Shown here in pieces: positions 1-5,550 of a DNA stretch of 6,776 bases. A program made the position numbers and the translations under genes. This DNA is from an uncultured Eubacteriales bacterium (GTDB taxonomy: Bacteria; Bacillota; Clostridia; Christensenellales; Borkfalkiaceae). Numbering within the stretch: position 1 is the first letter of the stretch; every line of letters begins with the position of its first letter. The DNA lies in the NCBI GenBank assembly GCA_902766475.1, contig CACXDQ010000047.1:1-6776 (forward strand), in the 5' to 3' direction. The notes beneath the pieces were generated by a model that saw only the letters and a list, made by a program, of their open reading frames with translations, made no database searches and was not told where the DNA came from.

Positions 1-22
1 GAAACTAATAATTTAAACAGCT

Positions 23-62
23 AAGAGCGAGGCGGCGCAAAGTTTTGCGCCGCCTCGCTCTT
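23..62. terminator. Long GC-rich hairpin, probable bidirectional terminator
   Basis: A perfect 19-bp stem pairs 23-41 with 44-62 (arms read AAGAGCGAGGCGGCGCAAA and its complement) around a minimal loop. The plus strand runs directly into CTTTCTGTACTTT and the minus strand into a weaker AT-rich stretch, so it could stop transcription both ways, best on plus. It probably terminates a gene lying left of the window. The reading frame starting at base 1 is open for seven codons and stops at TAA 22-24, exactly at the base of the stem, which would fit the end of a plus-strand gene, but seven codons are not enough to call one. Confidence 0.75.
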
Positions 63-220
63 TCTGTACTTTATATATGTTTTTAATAAATCTCCGCCTA
101 TAAGTCGATTATCGTGAAATTCGTAACTCTCTTTTTGATTTTGACAATAATCGTAAATTTGCCTTAAAATCGCTTGACGGTTGTTTTCGCTTTTTATCCG
201 AATTTATTATTCTAACCAAA
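63..220. other. AT-rich intergenic stretch without a gene
   Basis: This stretch is AT-rich with stops in all frames at short intervals, and shows no convincing coding sequence, tRNA or known RNA fold by eye. The only item of note is a possible orphan plus-strand promoter (141-170), listed separately. Confidence 0.6.
141..170 (+). promoter_or_regulatory. Possible orphan sigma-A-type promoter
   Basis: A perfect TTGACA (141-146) is followed after 18 bases by TAAAAT (165-170), five of six matches to the -10 consensus. No plus-strand gene follows for over 5 kb; downstream lie only the interspersed repeats and the hairpin at 543-569. It could drive a small untranslated RNA, or be a chance match in AT-rich DNA, which I consider at least as likely. 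Confidence 0.25.
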
Positions 221-273
221 AACTTCCCTTTTCGTGAGACCCGTTCGACTCGCTATCGCTCGCTCAGGGTGAC
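221..273 (-). repeat. Interspersed repeat, copy 1 ('HPERSRR'-type family)
   Basis: The core is 236-273, flanked on its left by a conserved CTTCCCTTTT block (223-232). Read on the minus strand the core begins TGTCACCCTGAGCGAGCGA and ends GGGTCTC. It resembles copy 3 (417-460) over both the left flank and core, but has an internal expansion of CGAG/GCGA words. Sequences of this type are common in intergenic regions of draft Clostridia and other bacterial genomes, where they produce spurious translations such as CHPERSRRV; that statement is from general knowledge, not from a search. Confidence 0.7.
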
Positions 274-283
274 AAAACAATAT

Positions 284-331
284 ATGTCATTCTGACCGAG
301 TGAGTGAAACGAGCGAGCGGAAGAATCTCTC
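284..331 (+). repeat. Interspersed repeat, copy 2 (opposite orientation to copies 1 and 3)
   Basis: Begins TGTCATTCTGACCGAGTGAG on the plus strand and ends GAAGAATCTCTCG. It is the same family as copies 1 and 3 but inverted and diverged, with an expanded run of GAGT/GAGC words in the middle. Copies 1 and 2 therefore form an imperfect inverted repeat separated by about 11 bases and could fold into a long, imperfect stem in RNA or single-stranded DNA. Confidence 0.65.
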
Positions 332-416
332 GAAAAGCCGAGAAAAATTATTGAACTTCCACTTTTGATAAAGCCGTTTTTAATTCTCTTTATCATTATT
401 TTCTGTTCCAAATCAA

Positions 417-460
417 AACATCCCTTTTTTGAGACCCTTCGGCTTCGCTCAGGGTGACAC
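417..460 (-). repeat. Interspersed repeat, copy 3 ('HPERSRR'-type family)
   Basis: The core GAGACCCTTCGGCTTCGCTC starts at 431 and continues AGGGTGACAC to 460, with the upstream block CATCCCTTTTTT (419-430) matching the flank of copy 1. On the minus strand one frame reads CHPERSRRVSKK, the typical spurious peptide from this repeat class. The shorter core lacks the CGAG expansions of copies 1 and 2 and is probably closest to the unexpanded family form. Confidence 0.7.
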
Positions 461-522
461 AAGAGGGGCGTTGAGGAAAAATAAAGGCAACAAAAGCGCC
501 ACAAGAGGGGCATTGAAGAAAA
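458..522. repeat. 23-bp imperfect direct repeat (458-480 and 500-522)
   Basis: CACAAGAGGGGC is followed by GTTGAGGAAAA in the first unit and ATTGAAGAAAA in the second: 21 of 23 positions match, and the units begin 42 bases apart. The first unit overlaps the last three bases of interspersed repeat copy 3, so the pair may be part of a larger composite repeat. No coding meaning is apparent. Confidence 0.65.
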
Positions 523-542
523 CCGAATGAGGATAAATCGAC

Positions 543-569
543 AAACACAGCGATAAAATCGCTGTGTTT
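543..569 (-). terminator. Hairpin downstream of the DMT transporter, candidate terminator
   Basis: A perfect 12-bp stem pairs 543-554 (AAACACAGCGAT) with 558-569 around an AAA loop. It lies about 50 bases past the stop codon of the minus-strand transporter gene, where a terminator is expected. On the minus strand the stem is followed by GTCGATTTATCC, a weak U tract, so efficiency may be modest; it could also act on plus-strand transcripts. Confidence 0.55.
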
Positions 570-576
570 ATAAATT

Positions 577-619
577 ACGCATTTCTAATTCCGAATTAAA
601 CATTAAGCATTCCGCATTG
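577..619. repeat. Short degenerate AATGCGGAAT/AATTCGGAATT repeat
   Basis: The minus strand reads AATGCGGAATGC, then TTAATG, then the palindrome AATTCGGAATT (587-597 on plus), then AATGCGT. These near-identical words look like a small decayed tandem repeat, of a sort often seen between genes in Clostridia. It sits between the transporter stop codon and the hairpin at 543-569. Confidence 0.35.
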
Positions 620-1501
620 TTAAGCGCCTATGGACAAAACGGCGGTCGCCGCCGCCCCGATGGCGATGCCCAACCAACGGAAAACGTTGAGCTTTTCTTT
701 AAAGATAAGCACCGATGCGAGCATGGAAATAGCCAAGCCGCCCACTGCGATAACGGGATACACGACGTTTGAAGAAAGGCTTGACGTTGCAAGCAAAACG
801 ACGAAGAAGTTTAAACCGAAATTGCCCGCACCCGCCGCAACGGGGAAATACCCCGCCCTTTTAATTGCCGCTTTGCAGCCGCTTTTATCGCTGAATATAA
901 ACACGACGGCGGTTATGATAAGCGCAAAAGAAAGTGCGAAAAACATAGTACAGCTTCCGTTCGTCCCGCCGAAATCGAGCTGCTGTTGTTTTACGATAAT
1001 GGAGCAACCGGCGTTGCCGACAAACGACATTGCCGCAAAAATGAGCCATTTTGCGTTGATTTTCTTTTCGTTCCCTTCCTTTTCCTTGCCCGAAAAGCAT
1101 AAAACGATGGACAAAATTACGGCTGCGATGCCCGTTATAGCCCATACGTTTAACGGGGCGTTCCAGAAAATTATTCCGTAAACGCTTACGCCGATGAGAG
1201 AAATTTGCGAAAAAAGCGAAGTGAGCGACACGGGGCCGTATTTGACGGCAAGCGTCGTTCCTATCATTGCGCACGCAAAAAATGCGCCTGTGCCGAGAGA
1301 ATAAGGCAAAACGCTTGCCGTAAAGCTCATTTCGACAAGCGAGGAAACGCACCAACACAGCATTCCCGTAGCTGTCAGTATAAGGTTATACACGGCGGAA
1401 TTATCTCCGCTAATGCCGCTTGTTTTTTTGTCGTAAAACCCGGCTAAAATGCTTGTCGTGGCGCCGCAAATGACGCTTATCAGTAAAAATATATAGTCCA
1501 T
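620..1501 (-). CDS. DMT superfamily (EamA-like) membrane transporter
   Basis: A 293-residue polytopic protein with about ten hydrophobic helices (roughly 1-20, 36-56, 67-86, 92-112, 116-137, 151-170, 184-204, 217-238, 244-266, 272-291). A charged linker at 138-150 (KEKEGNEKK) separates two five-helix halves. That 5+5 duplication and the length are typical of drug/metabolite transporters of the EamA type. The end of each half has the family look (V-I-L-S-I at 128-132; LIFKEKLNVFRWLGIAIGAAA at the last two helices). It probably exports or exchanges a small metabolite across the cytoplasmic membrane; the substrate cannot be told. The start is fixed by an in-frame TAA two codons upstream and by helix 1 beginning at residue 4. 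Oddly, no Shine-Dalgarno sequence is visible before the ATG, and the terminator of serS lies only 19 bases upstream, so how it is expressed is unclear. Confidence 0.88.
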   Translation of the reverse strand: MDYIFLLISVICGATTSILAGFYDKKTSGISGDNSAVYNLILTATGMLCWCVSSLVEMSFTASVLPYSLGTGAFFACAMIGTTLAVKYGPVSLTSLFSQISLIGVSVYGIIFWNAPLNVWAITGIAAVILSIVLCFSGKEKEGNEKKINAKWLIFAAMSFVGNAGCSIIVKQQQLDFGGTNGSCTMFFALSFALIITAVVFIFSDKSGCKAAIKRAGYFPVAAGAGNFGLNFFVVLLATSSLSSNVVYPVIAVGGLAISMLASVLIFKEKLNVFRWLGIAIGAAATAVLSIGA

Positions 1502-1520
1502 ATTTTATAAAGTAACAAAT

Positions 1521-1548
1521 ACGGCGGCGGCATAAAAGCCGCCGCCGT
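1521..1548 (-). terminator. Terminator between serS and the transporter
   Basis: An 11-bp all-matched stem, ACGGCGGCGGC (1521-1531) with GCCGCCGCCGT (1538-1548), closes an ATAAAA loop. On the minus strand it lies about 50 bases past the serS stop and is followed by ATTTGTTACTTTATA, a broken U tract. This fits intrinsic termination of serS. Because the next ATG on that strand is only 19 bases further, it may also act as a partial barrier controlling read-through into the transporter. Confidence 0.75.
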
Positions 1549-1598
1549 CGACATAATAAGATTGAACTCGTTAAAACGGCTGAATTTCGGCTATCACA

Positions 1599-2888
1599 TT
1601 AAAGCTTTTCGATCTTTTCCTGACCGCCCATAAACGGACGGAGAACTTCGGGGATGGTAACCGAGCCGTCTGCGTTCTGAAACTGTTCTATCAAAGCCGG
1701 GAAAACCCTCGAAGTGGCAAGCCCGGAGCCGTTGAGCGTATGCACGAATCTCGTCTTGCCCGTCTCTTTATCACGGAAACGGGTGTTGTTTCTCCTCGCC
1801 TGATAATCGTTTGCGTTGGAAACGGACGAAACCTCTTTATAGATGCCCATAGAGGGTATCCATACTTCTATATCGTAAGTCCTCGCCATGGACGCCGAAC
1901 AGTCACCGGCGGCGAGTTTGGAAAGGCGGAAGTGAAGCCCCAGACCTTCCATGAGTTTGCAAGCCTTTTCGACAAGTTCTTCAAACGCCTCACGGCTCTT
2001 GTCGGGGTGGGCGTACTGCACCATTTCGACTTTGTTGAACTGATGTCCTCTTACCATGCCCCTTTCTTCGGCACGGTAAGTGCCTGCCTCTTTGCGGTAG
2101 CAAGGGGTATATGCGAAGAATTTCATCGGGAGCTTGTCCTCGTCGATAATTTCTCCGGCGTACATATTTACGAGCGCCGTTTCCGCCGTGGGAAGCATAA
2201 ATTTAGCCCTCTTCTTGTCGCCGTCCTCGCTGTCTACCCAATACACCTCGTCGGTAAACTTGGGGAACTGCCCTGCGCCGAAACCGCAATTATAGCCGAG
2301 CATATGCGGCGGAAGGATCATTTCGTAACCGTCTTTGAGGTGCGTGGAAACAAAGTAATTCAAAAGCGCCCATTCGAGCCTTGCGCCATCTCCCCTGTAT
2401 ATCCAATACCCGTTGCCGGAGAGCTTGACGCCCCTCTCGTAATCTATTATGCCGAGCGAAGTGCAGAGGTCGACGTGGTTTTTAGCCTTAAAATCGAATT
2501 CGGGCTTTTCGCCGTAGACCTTTACGACCTGATTGTTTTCCTTTTCGCCGGGAAGAAGGTCGTCGTCGGGCATATTGGGAAGCTTGGCGATAAAGTCGGT
2601 TATCGTCTGCTGATACTCGCTGATCTTAGCGTCGCCCTCGGTTATCTTGTCGCCTATCTCACGCATGCGTGCGAAGATCTCGTCGACGGGTTTACCCTCT
2701 TTTTTGAGTTTGGGTATCTCTGCGGAAACCTTATTTCTCTCCGCTTTAAGGCTCTCTATCTCCGACATGAGTTTTTTTCTGTCGGCGTCGAGTTTCAAAA
2801 TCTCCGTAAAGTCAACGATGCAGCCCTTTTTCGCAAGCCTTTCCTTGACGAGTTCGGGGTTTTCGGTTATAAGTTTGATGTCAAGCAT
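1599..2888 (-). CDS. serS: Serine--tRNA ligase (seryl-tRNA synthetase)
   Basis: Cytoplasmic enzyme that activates serine with ATP and charges tRNA-Ser (and tRNA-Sec where present). At 429 residues it has the usual bacterial length. Residues 1-105 form the N-terminal domain with the long charged antiparallel coiled-coil arm that grips the tRNA long variable arm (K/E-rich, about 27-100), ending in the typical LPNMPDD linker. The class II catalytic core follows: motif 1 region with PP at 193-194, the serine-binding TAE at 234-236, motif 2 from TPCYRKEAG (261-269) to RGHQF (280-284), and motif 3 HTLNGSGLATSR (383-394). The ending IPEVLRPFMGG is typical. Motif 2 reads RAEERGMVRGHQF where most bacterial SerRS have RDTRGLIRQHQF, and SMARTYDIEVWIPSM (333-347) is also of that variant type, so this may belong to a divergent SerRS subgroup. 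The start is supported by GAGGAT six bases upstream of the ATG and by a promoter directly ahead. Confidence 0.97.
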   Translation of the reverse strand: MLDIKLITENPELVKERLAKKGCIVDFTEILKLDADRKKLMSEIESLKAERNKVSAEIPKLKKEGKPVDEIFARMREIGDKITEGDAKISEYQQTITDFIAKLPNMPDDDLLPGEKENNQVVKVYGEKPEFDFKAKNHVDLCTSLGIIDYERGVKLSGNGYWIYRGDGARLEWALLNYFVSTHLKDGYEMILPPHMLGYNCGFGAGQFPKFTDEVYWVDSEDGDKKRAKFMLPTAETALVNMYAGEIIDEDKLPMKFFAYTPCYRKEAGTYRAEERGMVRGHQFNKVEMVQYAHPDKSREAFEELVEKACKLMEGLGLHFRLSKLAAGDCSASMARTYDIEVWIPSMGIYKEVSSVSNANDYQARRNNTRFRDKETGKTRFVHTLNGSGLATSRVFPALIEQFQNADGSVTIPEVLRPFMGGQEKIEKL

Positions 2889-2892
2889 AATT

Positions 2893-2898
2893 ATCCTC
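2893..2898 (-). promoter_or_regulatory. Ribosome binding site of serS
   Basis: GAGGAT on the minus strand, with GAGG six bases before the ATG at 2888. The same GAGGAT word precedes the glycosyltransferase gene. Confidence 0.75.
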
Positions 2899-2914
2899 GA
2901 TGCGTTTTTCTTTT

Positions 2915-2943
2915 ATTATACGCCATTTTAATTATAAACGCAA
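2915..2943 (-). promoter_or_regulatory. serS promoter
   Basis: On the minus strand TTGCGT (2943-2938) is followed by a 17-base spacer and a perfect TATAAT (2920-2915). The expected transcription start near 2908 gives a leader of only about 20 bases, just enough for the ribosome site. The whole gap from the upstream stop to the serS ATG is 73 bases, so a T-box leader, common for aminoacyl-tRNA synthetase genes in Bacillota, is absent. Confidence 0.7.
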
Positions 2944-2961
2944 CTTATTTAAGCCAATTTA

Positions 2962-4248
2962 TTAAACGTTTTCGCCGGCGAGCGTCTTAAAAAACCCCTC
3001 GCCCGTACCGTCGGTAACAAGCACCTTTGCGCCTATCCTCTCGCTTAGCCACGAAACGGTAACGTCGTCCAAAAACACTTCCGTACCTTCCCTGAGAACG
3101 TGGCGGGGAATAACGAGATAGTCAAAATCTACGCCGTGCGCTAAAACTGCGTCGGCGATATCTCCGCCTGTAAGCAGCCCCGTGCAGTTTACGGATGCGC
3201 CGAAAAACTTATTTTCAACACCCAAAACCTCGGCTTTAAGCCCCTTTATGTACGAGCAAGCGACTTTCGCCATCTTTTCAATAAATGCGCAAGCCGAAGT
3301 TCCGACGATAAGCAGCATCTTTTTGTCGTTTTCGGCTAAGTGCGCCTCGTCGCCGAATTCCTTCAAGAATTTAGCCGTCGTCCCCACGCCGTTTTCTATC
3401 TGCGGAAAAGAGCCGTAAAATGCGTAATCTTCGACGGGAAGCCCGGCTCTGAAATAAAATTCGTCCGCCGGCTGAATGAAGTTTACGCCGAACTCTTTAT
3501 TTAAAGCCCTTATCTGCTCGATAACGCCGATACAATAATCTTTATCTATGTCCTCTATCTCGGTAAGCCCCTCTCTGTACTTCGTCATTCCGACGGGCAC
3601 GACAGCCATCGTCTGAACGTTCGGGTACAGCTTAAAAAGCTCCCTTGCGGAATATTCGAGTTCTTTTCCGTCGTTGTAGCCCCTCGCTTGCACTATCTGC
3701 GTATTCATGATGATCCCCGCCTCGGCAAATCTCTTGATATAGCCTATCGTCTTGTCTGCGAAGCGGTTTTTCATCATGCTCTTTCTGAGTTCCCCGTTCA
3801 TGGTGTGGACGGAAACGTAAAGGGGGCTTAAATGCAGCCTTATTATCCTCTCGGCGTCCTCGTCGGTAATGTTGGTGAGCGTGACGAAATTGCCGCACAA
3901 AAAGCTTTGGCGGTAATCGTCGTCTTTGACGTATAAGCTCTCCCTCATTCCGGGCGGCATCTGATCGACGAAACAGAATATGCAGTTGTTTCTGCAAGTG
4001 CGTATGGCGAGATTATCGTTTTCAAAGATAAGCCCGAGCCTTTCGTCGTCGTCTTTCTCTATCTCGCAATCGGAAACGTCGCCGTTCGTCTGCCGAACGG
4101 TTATCGTAAATTCGTCTTTTGCGTCGTAATAGAGATAATCGAGTATATCGACGACCTCGTGTCCGTCGAATGCCAGAAGCTCGTCGCCCTTTTTAAGCCC
4201 CAATTCTCTGCCGATACTTCCCCTTTCGGTGGCTTTTATTTTAAGCAT
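2962..4248 (-). CDS. DUF512 family protein: PDZ-like domain plus radical SAM iron-sulfur domain
   Basis: A 428-residue soluble protein. Residues 1-65 are PDZ-like (RGSIGRELGLKKGDELLAFDGH at the N-terminus, then a strand-rich part). A radical SAM-type cysteine motif follows, CRNNCIFC with C85, C89 and C92 (Cx3Cx2C), expected to bind a [4Fe-4S] cluster. The downstream block (DQMPPGMR at 95-102, KDDDYRQSF at 108-116, GNFVTLTN at 119-126) is a hallmark of this family. The C-terminal part carries the DUF512 signature (FPQIENGVGT at 281-290, FFGASVNCTGLLTGGDI at 348-364, VFLDDVT at 391-397). Family length and order match; the reaction is unknown to me. The start overlaps the end of the glycosyltransferase gene by 8 bases (ATGCTTAA), with AAGGAA ahead of it, implying translational coupling. 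The next gene, serS, starts after 73 bases with its own promoter. Confidence 0.92.
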   Translation of the reverse strand: MLKIKATERGSIGRELGLKKGDELLAFDGHEVVDILDYLYYDAKDEFTITVRQTNGDVSDCEIEKDDDERLGLIFENDNLAIRTCRNNCIFCFVDQMPPGMRESLYVKDDDYRQSFLCGNFVTLTNITDEDAERIIRLHLSPLYVSVHTMNGELRKSMMKNRFADKTIGYIKRFAEAGIIMNTQIVQARGYNDGKELEYSARELFKLYPNVQTMAVVPVGMTKYREGLTEIEDIDKDYCIGVIEQIRALNKEFGVNFIQPADEFYFRAGLPVEDYAFYGSFPQIENGVGTTAKFLKEFGDEAHLAENDKKMLLIVGTSACAFIEKMAKVACSYIKGLKAEVLGVENKFFGASVNCTGLLTGGDIADAVLAHGVDFDYLVIPRHVLREGTEVFLDDVTVSWLSERIGAKVLVTDGTGEGFFKTLAGENV

Positions 4249-5401
4249 TTTTCCTTGTCAAGCCGTATTTTTTGTCGATTGCGTAAAATATCTCGTCGGC
4301 TGTCTTTTCACTGCCGAAAGGCGGTGCGTTTTTAGCCGCTTCCCTCATGCGCAGAAATTCCTCGCCGCCGTTTATTGCGTCCTCAATAAATTTAACGCAT
4401 TCTCCGCTCAAAAATATCTTCTTCGTATTTCCGATATTTATATAGTGCTGAGCAATTCTGTTTTCGATATAATTTGCGCAGTGCGTAACTATCGCCGGGT
4501 TGCCGAAGAAAGTCGGCTCGGCAATGCCGTTTCCGCTCTTTCCGAAATATATGTCGGATGCGGCGATAAACTTTAAAATATCCTCTCTGAAACCGTATGC
4601 GTAGAGGTTGGTATTTTTGCCCGTCTTTAAAGAGGAGAGCCTGTCTAAAAGGGCTTTATTGCTGCCGCACATGGCTATTACGTTTACGGGGAGATCCTTT
4701 TTAACTATCTCCTCGCTTATCTTCTCCATAAGCCCGATGCCGTAAGCCCCGTCCATTACGAGTACGGTAAATTTCTCTTCCATTCCAAGCTCTTTGCGGA
4801 GCTTGACCTTGTCGTTCTCTATCGAAAACGCCTCTTTCCTTATAGCGAACGGAACGAGTTTGAAATTGTCCTTATTAAAGCGCAAAAATCTCTTTTTAGC
4901 GGAGTTATAGCCCTCTTTTGCCGAGATCATCGTGAGGTCCGCCGGATAGCGGAAACATGCATTGACGTGGCAATCGGGAACGTACACGACGGTGAGCGGC
5001 TTTTTCTTCAAGTGTTTAGCGACGTAATTTGTCGCCCAATGCGTACTGACAACGACGTCCGGCGAGATCTTTTCCATCGCCTTTTTCGAAGCGCCGTAAG
5101 CGCCGGGGGTAAGGAACGTACACACGAACCAAGTGGATATATGCGAGCCGAAAACGTTGTTTGCGGCGCTTATAAAATAGCCTATCCACGGCATGCGGTT
5201 GTAAAGCCTTACCTGACTTGCCATATCCTTCTCGAATTTCATCATTCGGGGGTTGCCCGACGATTTATAAAAATCTTGTCTTATCACTTCGCAGCGATCG
5301 CCGTACTTTTCTTCAAAGGCGTCGGCAATGCTCCTCTCGGTCATTATATGACCGAAGCCCGCCTCGACGGACGGGAAAAAAACTTTTATCTTCTCCTTCA
5401 T
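4241..5401 (-). CDS. GT-B glycosyltransferase, MGDG synthase/UgtP-like (GT28-type)
   Basis: A 386-residue protein with the two-Rossmann GT-B layout. The N-terminal half starts IKVFFPSVEAGFGHIMTE (5-22), corresponding to the glycine/histidine loop of UgtP and MGDG synthases (which have more glycine). It continues with SPDVVVSTHWATNYVA (113-128) and VVYVPDCHVNACF (138-150), the positions of the conserved TH and D-x-H segments. The C-terminal half has GYG/FREDILKFIAASDIYFGKSG (269-290) and GIAEPTFFGNPAIV (292-305), corresponding to the nucleotide-sugar binding loop. Family members transfer glucose or galactose from UDP-sugar to diacylglycerol on the inner membrane face, making glycolipids or lipoteichoic acid anchors. 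Loop sequences here are divergent, so donor and acceptor are uncertain. A GAGGAT ribosome site lies just ahead of the ATG, with a clear promoter. It is the first gene of a coupled pair with the DUF512 gene. Confidence 0.85.
   Translation of the reverse strand: MKEKIKVFFPSVEAGFGHIMTERSIADAFEEKYGDRCEVIRQDFYKSSGNPRMMKFEKDMASQVRLYNRMPWIGYFISAANNVFGSHISTWFVCTFLTPGAYGASKKAMEKISPDVVVSTHWATNYVAKHLKKKPLTVVYVPDCHVNACFRYPADLTMISAKEGYNSAKKRFLRFNKDNFKLVPFAIRKEAFSIENDKVKLRKELGMEEKFTVLVMDGAYGIGLMEKISEEIVKKDLPVNVIAMCGSNKALLDRLSSLKTGKNTNLYAYGFREDILKFIAASDIYFGKSGNGIAEPTFFGNPAIVTHCANYIENRIAQHYINIGNTKKIFLSGECVKFIEDAINGGEEFLRMREAAKNAPPFGSEKTADEIFYAIDKKYGLTRKNA
4251..4256 (-). promoter_or_regulatory. Ribosome binding site of the DUF512 gene, inside the upstream gene
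   Basis: AAGGAA on the minus strand, two bases before the ATG at 4248 (AAGG four bases before it). It lies within the last codons of the glycosyltransferase gene, supporting the overlapping start and translational coupling. Confidence 0.6.
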
Positions 5402-5404
5402 ATA

Positions 5405-5410
5405 ATCCTC
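5405..5410 (-). promoter_or_regulatory. Ribosome binding site of the glycosyltransferase gene
   Basis: GAGGAT on the minus strand, with GAGG five bases before the ATG at 5401; supports the chosen start. Confidence 0.7.
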
Positions 5411-5426
5411 TATGGGGTAATTTATG

Positions 5427-5454
5427 ATTATATTTTACTATAAACTTTTGTTAA
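5427..5454 (-). promoter_or_regulatory. Promoter of the glycosyltransferase-DUF512 operon
   Basis: On the minus strand TTAACA (5454-5449, five of six consensus matches) is followed by 16 bases and a perfect TATAAT (5432-5427). The start would be near 5420, giving a leader of about 19 bases. Immediately upstream on that strand is CGCTTGCAAT, the same 10-mer that forms the -35 region of the divergent plus-strand promoter. Confidence 0.65.
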
Positions 5455-5550
5455 TTGCAAGCGATTGACGCAACTTTGTTGATTTTCAGTTGATTTTCGT
5501 GTCGGCAAAGGGCGAAAAGAAAGCAAAATGGAATATCTTGCGCTTGCAAT
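5454..5550. repeat. Perfect 10-bp inverted repeat framing the divergent promoter region
   Basis: ATTGCAAGCG at 5454-5463 and its exact complement CGCTTGCAAT at 5541-5550 lie 87 bases apart, start to start. The right arm contains the -35 box (TTGCAA) of the plus-strand promoter; the left arm abuts, sharing one base with, the -35 box of the minus-strand promoter. Each promoter thus carries the same word in the same orientation relative to transcription. It may be a shared operator or simply a promoter-like word found twice. Confidence 0.55.
5478..5498. promoter_or_regulatory. Two 10-bp direct repeats, 11-bp period, candidate operator
   Basis: GTTGATTTTC occurs at 5478-5487 and again at 5489-5498 with one base between. 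The period of 11 places both on nearly the same face of the helix. They lie between the two divergent promoters, upstream of both -35 boxes, where an activator or repressor could bind. No known regulator site is recognised. Confidence 0.35.

Noticed and set aside
1..24. End of a plus-strand gene at the left edge
   Set aside because: One frame is open for seven codons to a TAA at 22-24 beside a terminator-like hairpin, but this is too short to call a gene.
367..394. Small inverted repeat GATAAAG / CTTTATC
   Set aside because: A 7-bp AT-rich stem with a 14-base loop is weak and expected by chance in this composition.
253..513. An 86-residue minus-strand reading frame
   Set aside because: It runs through the interspersed repeats, contains the typical spurious CHPERSRRVSKK peptide, has no ribosome site and no coherent domain.
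630..1447. Plus-strand and second minus-frame reading frames over the DMT transporter
   Set aside because: They are shadows of the transporter frame, rich in basic or low-complexity residues, with no motifs or start signals.
1740..2990. A 416-residue plus-strand reading frame antisense to serS
   Set aside because: It is the mirror of a clearly real seryl-tRNA synthetase gene, shows no recognisable domain and no upstream promoter or ribosome site; long antisense frames are common opposite biased codon use.
4967..5443. A 158-residue plus-strand frame over the start of the glycosyltransferase
   Set aside because: It crosses the glycosyltransferase start and its promoter, and has no domain features; the minus-strand frame is well supported.
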